Shown here: in pieces, positions 44,488 to 49,677 of the stretch
Layout: the number at the start of each line of letters is the position of its first letter
Numbering within the stretch: position 1 is the first letter of the stretch
Source: Roseomonas sp.
GTDB taxonomy: Bacteria > Pseudomonadota > Alphaproteobacteria > Acetobacterales > Acetobacteraceae
Assembly (NCBI GenBank): GCA_020249265.1
Contig: JADCGA010000028.1
Location: forward strand, 1 to 49,677
Reading direction: 5' to 3'
Length of the DNA: 49,677 bases
Notes under the pieces: generated by a model
What the model was told of the DNA's origin: nothing
The model's input: the letters and a program-made list of their open reading frames with translations, nothing else
Databases searched by the model: none
Program-made: the position numbers and the translations under genes

Positions 44488-44527
44488 GATGCGGGCTTTC
44501 GATCATTGCCCCAGGGGATAGGGGCAT

Positions 44528-44558
44528 CAAAAAGGGTGCGGGCCGAAACCCGCACCCT
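44528..44558 (-). terminator. Rho-independent terminator between dctP and dctQ
   Basis: On the minus strand AGGGTGCGGG pairs perfectly with CCCGCACCCT (44533-44558) around a six-base loop and is followed by TTTTTG. It lies just behind the dctP stop. It would end most transcripts after the binding protein and leave partial read-through into dctQ and dctM, the usual way to make more binding protein than permease. Confidence 0.88.
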
Positions 44559-44569
44559 GTCAGTTCCGC

Positions 44570-45712
44570 TTAGCGTGCGGCGAAGAAGTGATTGTAGGAA
44601 ATCACCGGGCTCGCTTCATAGCGCAGGAAGAAGCTGCCGACGCGGCGGCACCAATCGCGCTGGCTGTCGCAGACCTTCTTGAAGAAGGGGCCCGCGGCGG
44701 GGGATGAGGCATCGCCCTCATACTTTTCCACCACGCGATTCCAGGCGGCAAGCTGCGCATCCAGCACAGGGCGCGGCGTGGGGCGCACCTGCACGCCCTG
44801 CTGCTGCGCCAGGGCAAGAAGATCGCGCGAATAGCGATCCTGCAGCTTCCAGGACATATCGGCGGAGGCGCTTTCTGAGGCGAATTTGATGATCGCCTGA
44901 TGTTCCGCCGGCAGGGCCGCGAACTTCGCCTTGTTGAATAGCACTTCGAAGCTTTCCGTGCGCTGATGGAAGGACTGGATCATGTAGACCTTCGCCACAT
45001 CCGGGAAGCCAAGCACGCGGTCCGAAGACGGGTTGTTGAATTCCGCCCCGTCAATCACGCCGCGTTCCAAAGCGGGCACGATTTCACCACCCGGCAAGGA
45101 CACCACGGCGGCACCGAGTTCCGCGAACAAATCCGCCGCCAGGCCCACGGTGCGATACTTCAGGCCGCGCAGTTGTTCCGGACGCTCGATCACATTCTTG
45201 AACCAGCCAAGCGGCTGGGTCGGCATCGGCCCGGTCATGAAGGAAACCACATTCACCTTCACATGGTCATTCAGCAATTCATTATAGAGCGCTTCGCCGC
45301 CGCCATAATGATACCAGCCGAGCAATTGGTTCGCATCGCCGAACCAGGGCGGGGAGGTGCCGAATAGCGAGAACGCCTTGTTCTTGCCGAACCAATAGGC
45401 CGGCACGCCATGGCCGCCATCCAGCGTCCCGGCGCTGACCGCATCCAGAAGCTGGAAGGCGCCAACCACCGCGCCGGCGGCGAGTAATTCAAGGCGCAGG
45501 CGCCCGCCCGCCATGTCATTCACGCGGCGGACGAAATCGCCGGCAAATTCATGGAAAATGTCACGCTGCGGCCAGGTGGACTGGAAGCGCAGCGTGGTGG
45601 TCTGCGCTCGGCTGACATTGGGGGTGGCGAGGACGGCAACACCCGCCCCAGTGGCGACAGCCGCCTTCAGAAAACCGCGCCGCGCGGGCGCTTCGGTTTT
45701 GGAACCGGTCAT
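44570..45712 (-). CDS. TRAP transporter substrate-binding protein DctP (TakP-like)
   Basis: A 380-residue periplasmic solute receptor with a twin-arginine signal (ARRGFLKAAVATGAGVAVLA, cleavage near SRAQ). The DctP fold is marked by LRFQSTWPQRDIFHEFAGDFVRRVNDMAGGRLRLELL, DAVSAGTLDGGHGVPAYW, KNVIERPEQLRGLKYRTVG and LPGGEIVPALERGVIDGAEF, whose conserved Arg in RTVG normally pins the substrate carboxylate. It resembles TakP, which binds alpha-keto acids. It heads the TRAP cluster dctP-Q-M-hydratase. Confidence 0.93.
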   Translation of the reverse strand: MTGSKTEAPARRGFLKAAVATGAGVAVLATPNVSRAQTTTLRFQSTWPQRDIFHEFAGDFVRRVNDMAGGRLRLELLAAGAVVGAFQLLDAVSAGTLDGGHGVPAYWFGKNKAFSLFGTSPPWFGDANQLLGWYHYGGGEALYNELLNDHVKVNVVSFMTGPMPTQPLGWFKNVIERPEQLRGLKYRTVGLAADLFAELGAAVVSLPGGEIVPALERGVIDGAEFNNPSSDRVLGFPDVAKVYMIQSFHQRTESFEVLFNKAKFAALPAEHQAIIKFASESASADMSWKLQDRYSRDLLALAQQQGVQVRPTPRPVLDAQLAAWNRVVEKYEGDASSPAAGPFFKKVCDSQRDWCRRVGSFFLRYEASPVISYNHFFAAR

Positions 45713-45812
45713 TTGCTTCTCCCATTTGTGGTGCCCCCCGGCAGGCTGGGGCGGGTTTTCACGGGCTGTGACATATGGATGACAGGCAGATGACGCAATG
45801 TTTTTTTATCGC

Positions 45813-45831
45813 GCCAGGGAAGCGCCCTGGC
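45813..45831. other. Hairpin behind the ferredoxin-NADP reductase gene
   Basis: GCCAGGG (45813-45819) pairs with CCCTGGC (45825-45831) directly beside the reductase stop codon. On the gene's own strand it is followed by A, not T, so it is not a standard intrinsic terminator. A T-run lies on its plus-strand 5' side (45801-45807). Confidence 0.4.
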
Positions 45832-46638
45832 CTATTTCGTCACAAAGGCCTTTTCCACCACATAGCTGCCGGGGGCGTTATTGGACCCCTCCACAAAGCC
45901 GCGGGCTTCCAGCATGGCCTTGCAATCGCGGTTCATTGCCTCGGACCCACACAGCATCACGCGGTCCTGGGCAGGGTCGAGCGCCGGCAGGGCCAAATCG
46001 CTGAAAATCCGCCCCGATTCGATCAAATCCGTAATGCGGCCCTGGGTCGGGAAGGGCTCCCGCGTTACGGAGGGATAGTAGCGCAGCTTGCCGGCGATGA
46101 TCTCGCCCAGGAATTCATGCTGCGCCAATTCGCGTTCGAACATCTCCCGATACGCCAATTCCGCCACCTGCCGCACGGTATGGGCAACCACCACGGTGCC
46201 GTAGCGTTCATAAACATCAGGCTCCCGCGTCAGGCTTACGAAAGGTGCTAGCCCCGTGCCAGTCGCGAGCATCCAAAGGCTGCGGCCTGGCAGCAGATTA
46301 TCCGTCACCAAGGTGCCGGTGGGCTTGCGGCCAATCAGCACCGTATCGCCTGGCTTGATGTGCTGCAGGCGGGACGTGAGCGGCCCGTTCTGCACCTTGA
46401 TGGACAGGAATTCCAATTCCTCATCCCAGGTCGGGCTCGCCATGGAATAGGCGCGCACCAGCGGCTTGCCCTCCACCATCAGGCCGATCATCGCGAATTC
46501 GCCGGCGCGGAAGCGAAAGGCTGTGTCGCGCGTGCAGCGGAAGGAAAACAGCCGATCCGTCCAGTGATGCACATGGGTCACGCGTTCCCCGAAATAGGCG
46601 GCGGGGATGGCGGGGGCGGGGGAAGGGGCCGTGTTCAT
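45832..46638 (-). CDS. fpr: Ferredoxin-NADP+ reductase (bacterial FPR type)
   Basis: A 268-residue FAD enzyme shuttling electrons between NADPH and ferredoxin or flavodoxin, often in oxidative-stress defence. The FAD-binding RAYSMASP motif, GRKPTGTLV, the NADP-binding LATGTGLAPFVSLTREP, VMLCGSEAMNRDCKAML and the C-terminal YVVEKAFVTK of subclass-I bacterial FPRs are all present. The start at 46638 matches the family length; a longer frame from 46905 crosses into the divergent acetyltransferase gene. The 85-base gap before that gene probably holds both promoters. Confidence 0.93.
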   Translation of the reverse strand: MNTAPSPAPAIPAAYFGERVTHVHHWTDRLFSFRCTRDTAFRFRAGEFAMIGLMVEGKPLVRAYSMASPTWDEELEFLSIKVQNGPLTSRLQHIKPGDTVLIGRKPTGTLVTDNLLPGRSLWMLATGTGLAPFVSLTREPDVYERYGTVVVAHTVRQVAELAYREMFERELAQHEFLGEIIAGKLRYYPSVTREPFPTQGRITDLIESGRIFSDLALPALDPAQDRVMLCGSEAMNRDCKAMLEARGFVEGSNNAPGSYVVEKAFVTK

Positions 46639-46723
46639 GCGCGCAGTTTTGCGGCGGCGCGGCGCCGCGCGCAACCGGCAATCAGCGCTTGCAAGGCCTG
46701 CATGGTCTGTTTCATGTGGAAGC

Positions 46724-47452
46724 ATGGAAAACCTGCCCGAAGGCGTCCCCTGGGACGCCGCCACCGAACCAACGCTCGGCCCGCTGGTGGATGCCACGCC
46801 GCGCCCCCTGCCGGCGCGCATTCCGCATAAGGGGCAATCGGTTGATCTTGAACCGCTCCATATCCGCCACGCTGAAGACCTTTGGCGCGCGGCGGAACGC
46901 GACACCAGCGGCGCAGGCTGGGCCTATATGGGCTATGGGCCGTTTCGCGATGCGGCGGCCATGCGCGCCCATGTCGCGGGGTTTGCCGCCACGCATGACC
47001 CGATCGCCTGGGCCATCCGCCCGCATCGGACTGGCACGGTGGATGGCTGGCTGACGCTAATGCAAATCTCCCCGGCCCATGCGGATATCGAAATTGGCAA
47101 TATCTGGTTTTCACCCCGCATGCAGCGGACGCGCGCTGCCACGGAAGCGATGTTTCTGCTGATGCGGCATGCCATGGATGATCTGGGCTATCGGCGGCTG
47201 GTGTGGAAATGCAATGCGCTGAATATGCCATCGCGCCGCGCCGCTGCCCGGCTTGGCTTTACCTATGAGGGCACGCATCGCGCCCATTTAGTGGTGAAGG
47301 GCAGGCGGCGGGATACGGCGTGGTTTTCGATGATTGCCGAAGAATGGCCGGCCCAGCGCGATGCCATCGCCGCCTGGCTTGATGGCGCGAATTTTGGCCC
47401 GGATGGCAGCCCGCGCCGATCCTTGGCCAGTTTTCGGGGCCAGGACGGTTGA
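46724..47452 (+). CDS. GNAT-family N-acetyltransferase (RimJ/RimL-like)
   Basis: A 242-residue acetyltransferase. Residues about 35-215 form a GNAT domain of the RimJ/RimL type: LEPLHIRHAEDLWRAA, GWLTLMQISPAHADIEIGNIWFSPRMQRTRAATEAMFLLMRHAMDDLGYRRLVWKCNALNMPSRRAAARLGFTYEGTHR. The substrate may be a protein N-terminus or a small amine and cannot be told. The ATG at 46724, with GGA five bases upstream, fits; the frame from 46607 has no support. It is divergent from fpr. Confidence 0.9.
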   Translation: MENLPEGVPWDAATEPTLGPLVDATPRPLPARIPHKGQSVDLEPLHIRHAEDLWRAAERDTSGAGWAYMGYGPFRDAAAMRAHVAGFAATHDPIAWAIRPHRTGTVDGWLTLMQISPAHADIEIGNIWFSPRMQRTRAATEAMFLLMRHAMDDLGYRRLVWKCNALNMPSRRAAARLGFTYEGTHRAHLVVKGRRRDTAWFSMIAEEWPAQRDAIAAWLDGANFGPDGSPRRSLASFRGQDG

Positions 47453-47497
47453 AGCCGCAGCGTGGCCTAAAAATGTCTGGACTTTCATGACTTGGGT

Positions 47498-47530
47498 GTT
47501 AGGCTTCCGAAAGTTTATCGGAGGCCTAAC
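47498..47530 (+). promoter_or_regulatory. Hairpin that buries the ribosome binding site of the 52-residue gene
   Basis: GTTAGGCTTCCGA (47498-47510) and TCGGAGGCCTAAC (47518-47530) form a 13-base-pair stem with a single G-U pair and a seven-base loop. The 3' arm contains GGAGG (47520-47524), the Shine-Dalgarno of the gene starting at 47532. Folded, the message could not bind ribosomes, so this may be a thermosensor or a switch needing a factor or upstream translation. At the DNA level it is also a near-perfect dyad a regulator could bind. It begins 46 bases behind the acetyltransferase stop. Confidence 0.7.
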
Positions 47531-47531
47531 C

Positions 47532-47690
47532 ATGACCATCACCCCTAGCCTTGGCGAAATTGGCTGCTGGGCACTGATTTTCGCTGGCATGGCTTATTTC
47601 GTGGCGAAGCGCTTTGGCGAACCCGCGGCCTTTGTGGCGGCTGGCATTGCGGCGCTGACCGTGAAGGCGGCTTTGCTCGACCTTACCTGA
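47532..47690 (+). CDS. 52-residue predicted membrane protein
   Basis: A small protein beginning MTITPSLGEIGCWALIFAGM. It has two hydrophobic stretches (about residues 9-25 and 32-48) joined by a short polar turn, YFVAKRFGEPAAF. GGAGG lies seven bases before the ATG, inside the hairpin described at 47498-47530. A terminator follows at 47752, so it is likely its own transcript. I do not recognise the family. Its size and two spans are like small membrane regulators or type-I-toxin-like peptides, but nothing more supports that. Confidence 0.7.
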   Translation: MTITPSLGEIGCWALIFAGMAYFVAKRFGEPAAFVAAGIAALTVKAALLDLT

Positions 47691-47751
47691 TCAATAAGGC
47701 GCCGGACCTCCGAACAGGAGGCTAGGCCGTCAGTTCTCAAGCCTAATGTGT

Positions 47752-47785
47752 CGGGACCGGCCTGCCCCCGTGTCCCGCTTTTTTT
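47752..47785 (+). terminator. Rho-independent terminator of the 52-residue gene
   Basis: CGGGAC (47752-47757) pairs with GTCCCG (47772-47777) and is followed by C and seven T. A second small hairpin, CCTCC-gaaca-GGAGG, lies upstream at 47707-47721. Together they close the small-gene unit before the amidase. Confidence 0.72.
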
Positions 47786-47848
47786 GCTCTTGCCTCTGCC
47801 ATGCCCCCGTCGCAGTTTGCAGCGGATATTCGACAAGGGAAGCTTGGC

Positions 47849-49036
47849 ATGACCGAAGATAGCGTTGGCGCCTTCATTCCGGGGGAGCGCACCATGCGCG
47901 CCGGCGCGGCCTCTGGCCCGCTCGCGGGGCTTAGCTTTGCCGCCAAGGATTTGTTTGATGTGGCCGGCACCGTCACCGGCTATGGCAATCCCGATTGGGC
48001 GGCGACCCATGCGCCGGCCATCCGCGATGCGGTGGTGATCACGCAGTTGTTGCAGGCCGGAGCTTCGCTGACCGGCAAGACCAAGACCGTTGAATTGGCC
48101 TATGGCCTGACCGGCGAAAATGTCTGGCAGGGCACGCCGAAAAACCCCGCCGCGCCGGATCGTTTCCCCGGTGGGTCTTCCTGTGGTTCGGCTGCTGCCG
48201 CTGCGGCGGGCCTAGTTGATTTCGCCCTGGGGTCGGATACGGGCGGTTCCGTGCGCATCCCTGCTTCCTATTGCGGCGTTTTCGGCATTCGGCCGAGCTG
48301 GGGCGCCATTAGCCTGACCGGCGCCTGCCCGCTGGGGCCGGATTACGACACGCCGGGCTGGTTTGCCCGCAACGCCGCCATGCTGCGCCGTGTGGGCGAT
48401 GTATTGTTGCCGCCGGGCGATTCAGGCGCGTCTGGCCCGCTGATTTCGGTGGCCGAAGCTTGGGCCAATGCCGAGCCCGAAACCGTCGCTGCGCTGACGC
48501 CTGCATTGAAGGCGGCGGAAGCACTGTTTGGCCCAGCGCTGGTCACGCATGTGGCGCCCGAGGGCCTTGATGCCTTTTACGAACATTTCCGCTGCGCCCA
48601 GGCTGAACAGGCATGGACTGCGCTCGGCCCCTGGATCGCCGCGACCAATCCGAAATTCGGCCCCGGCGTGAAGGAGCGGTTCGACGCTGCCGCCGCCATG
48701 GACCCAGCTAAATCCGCCGCCGGCCGCGCCTTCCGCCGTGTGGCGCAGGCGCGCTTCCATGCGCTGCTGCGTGGCGGGGCGGTGATGATCTACCCGACTT
48801 CCCCGGCGCCGGCGCCGCTTTTGGCTTCTTCACTTGCTGAGCAAAACAAGGTGCGCGAACGCACCATGGGTGTCACGGCCATTGCCGGCTTTTGCGGCCT
48901 GCCGGAGGTGAGCATCCCTGCGGGCAAGGTGGCGGGTGCGCCGGTTGGGCTTTCGCTGGTGGGCGCGCCGGGTCGGGACCGCGCCGTGCTGGCGGCGGCG
49001 GAGGCGCTGGCGGCATCCCTCGGCATTGGGGGCTGA
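47849..49036 (+). CDS. Amidase-signature-family amidase
   Basis: A 395-residue amide hydrolase with the Lys-cisSer-Ser triad: Lys33 (LSFAAKDLFDVAG), Ser110 in GGSSCGSAAAAAAG, and nucleophile Ser134 in LGSDTGGSVRIPASYCGVFGIRPS. The 24-residue Ser-Ser spacing is as expected. At this length it is a compact member, near the AtzF/malonamidase-like or indole-acetamide hydrolase group rather than GatA; the substrate is unknown. The ATG at 47849 with AAGGGA eight bases upstream fits the domain start. The next gene starts four bases behind its stop. Confidence 0.9.
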   Translation: MTEDSVGAFIPGERTMRAGAASGPLAGLSFAAKDLFDVAGTVTGYGNPDWAATHAPAIRDAVVITQLLQAGASLTGKTKTVELAYGLTGENVWQGTPKNPAAPDRFPGGSSCGSAAAAAAGLVDFALGSDTGGSVRIPASYCGVFGIRPSWGAISLTGACPLGPDYDTPGWFARNAAMLRRVGDVLLPPGDSGASGPLISVAEAWANAEPETVAALTPALKAAEALFGPALVTHVAPEGLDAFYEHFRCAQAEQAWTALGPWIAATNPKFGPGVKERFDAAAAMDPAKSAAGRAFRRVAQARFHALLRGGAVMIYPTSPAPAPLLASSLAEQNKVRERTMGVTAIAGFCGLPEVSIPAGKVAGAPVGLSLVGAPGRDRAVLAAAEALAASLGIGG

Positions 49037-49040
49037 GCCC

Positions 49041-49568
49041 ATGCTGATTCGCGAGGCCACCCCGGCTGACCTACCCGCCATTACCGCCATCTATGCCCAT
49101 CACGTGCTGCATGGTGCCGGCACTTTTGAAGAGGTGCCGCCGGATGAGGCCGATATAGCTCAGCGCATGAAGAAAGTGCTGGCCGGACCAGGCAATGTCT
49201 GGCTGGTCGCGGAAGGTGAGGCGGGGGAGATTCTGGCCTATGCCTATTACAGCGCTTTCCGGGAGCGTTCCGCCTATCGCTTCACGGTCGAGAATTCGAT
49301 TTATGTGCGTGATGATGTGCGCGGCCAGGGTGTCGGCAAGGCGCTGGTGGCTGAATTGATCGCGCGCGCTGAGGCGGCCGGTTTTCGGCAAATGCTGGCG
49401 GTGATTGGCGATTCGGAGAATGTCGGGTCCATCGGGCTGCATGTTTCGCTTGGCTTTCGCCATATCGGCACCATGCGCGCGGTGGGCATGAAATTCGGCC
49501 GCTGGGTGGATGTGGTGACGATGCAGCGCAGCCTGGGTGAGGGTGAGAAGACGCTGCCGGCGGATTGA
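49041..49568 (+). CDS. GNAT acetyltransferase, phosphinothricin N-acetyltransferase-like
   Basis: A 175-residue GNAT enzyme closely following the Pat/MddA pattern: IREATPADLPAITAIYAHHVLHGAGTFEEVPPDEADIAQRM, LAYAYYSAFRERSAYRFTVENSIYV, VRGQGVGKALVAELIARAEAAGFRQMLAVIGDSENVGSIGLHVSLGFRHIGTMRAVGMKFGRWVDVVTMQR. The GQGVGKAL segment is the acetyl-CoA pyrophosphate loop. Related enzymes acetylate methionine sulfoximine or phosphinothricin. It lies four bases behind the amidase and ends just before the tandem palindromic repeats. Confidence 0.92.
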   Translation: MLIREATPADLPAITAIYAHHVLHGAGTFEEVPPDEADIAQRMKKVLAGPGNVWLVAEGEAGEILAYAYYSAFRERSAYRFTVENSIYVRDDVRGQGVGKALVAELIARAEAAGFRQMLAVIGDSENVGSIGLHVSLGFRHIGTMRAVGMKFGRWVDVVTMQRSLGEGEKTLPAD

Positions 49569-49577
49569 GGGGGCTAA

Positions 49578-49620
49578 GCATTTTCAAGCCAAGTGGCACA
49601 CTTGGCGGCTCGGAAAATGC
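49578..49620 (+). repeat. Palindromic repeat, copy 2 (43 bases)
   Basis: GCATTTTCAAGCC at the start pairs with GGCTCGGAAAATGC at the end; the apex CAAGTG-GCA-CACTTG is a perfect small stem. It begins nine bases behind the stop of the acetyltransferase gene, in the same relative orientation as the copy at 32280 to its upstream gene. It could end transcription or protect the 3' end of the message. Confidence 0.78.
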
Positions 49621-49634
49621 GATCAAACGACCGA

Positions 49635-49677
49635 GCATTTTCAAGCCAAGTGGCACACTTGGCGGCTCGGAAAATGC
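49635..49677 (+). repeat. Palindromic repeat, copy 3 (43 bases, at window end)
   Basis: An exact duplicate of the preceding 43 bases after a 14-base spacer (gatcaaacgaccga), running to the last base of the window. More tandem copies may follow outside. Complete identity indicates recent duplication or active copying. Confidence 0.8.

Noticed and set aside
49282-49656. Minus-strand open frame of 124 codons spanning the repeats at the window end
   Set aside because: It is the translation of the tandem palindromic repeats plus antisense of the acetyltransferase gene, not a protein family.
1-49677. CRISPR array, rRNA or tRNA genes, complete prophage
   Set aside because: No regular short repeats with spacers, no recognisable RNA gene and no capsid, terminase or tail genes were seen. 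The only repeats are the palindromic elements and the IS end.

Overview
This window looks like a chromosomal segment of an alphaproteobacterium, most likely from Rhodospirillales/Acetobacteraceae (a Roseomonas-like bacterium). That placement is inference. It rests on high GC with strongly GC-biased third codon positions, DUF4167 directly behind prfA-prmC, a rodZ-like gene next to ispG and hisS, an sdhCDAB operon of alphaproteobacterial type, and TRAP transporters. No rRNA, tRNA, CRISPR array or complete prophage was recognised. Most of the window is housekeeping or ordinary accessory metabolism in dense, ATGA-overlapping operons.

Region 1 (1-8240): the window opens in the 5' end of an IS3-family transposase, with its terminal inverted repeat at 112-140. 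It is followed by yraN, ubiG (antisense), lysC, a nitronate monooxygenase-like gene, a RodZ-like protein and ispG. Behind ispG lies a broken toxin-antitoxin pair: an intact MntA-type nucleotidyltransferase and a HepT/HEPN relic with two in-frame amber stops and no C-terminus. A small accessory block follows: an ArsR regulator, a NIPSNAP protein, an antibiotic-biosynthesis-monooxygenase protein and a 5'-truncated DUF2285 remnant. It appears to have been inserted between ispG-mntA and hisS.

Region 2 (8241-17105): translation and central metabolism. hisS-prfA-prmC overlap one another, then come DUF4167, a PcaB/PurB-like lyase, a DUF3047 protein, fabI-ackA (overlapping) and an RraA-like aldolase.

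Region 3 (17106-25822): a divergent NmrA-like oxidoreductase/LysR pair with palindromes between the two genes, a small cytochrome c, a methyl-accepting protein fused to a PilZ domain, and an aspartate-semialdehyde-dehydrogenase homologue that has lost its catalytic Cys and His. Next is a tightly coupled three-gene cell-envelope cassette with its own promoter: a polytopic coiled-coil protein, a Cys-rich lipoprotein, and a peptidoglycan-binding protein with a lytic-transglycosylase-like domain. I could not assign this cassette to a known system.

Region 4 (25823-34211): a seven-gene Mrp/Mnh-type cation/proton antiporter operon in the order E-F-G-(DUF4040+B)-C-D-D'. It has no full-length MnhA. 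The second antiporter-like subunit appears to lack the TM5 glutamate. The genes eamA, a TRIC-type channel and an MFS transporter follow on the minus strand.

Region 5 (34212-49677): sdhCDAB, an agmatinase-family hydrolase, a peptide/nickel-type substrate-binding protein, a lytic transglycosylase behind an AT-rich upstream region, a hydratase-like gene plus a TRAP transporter (dctPQM), a ferredoxin-NADP reductase, two GNAT acetyltransferases, a 52-residue membrane protein whose ribosome binding site is buried in a 13-bp hairpin, and an amidase. A palindromic repeat of 43-44 bases occurs three times, each copy just behind a gene's stop codon or behind another copy. Two tandem copies close the window.
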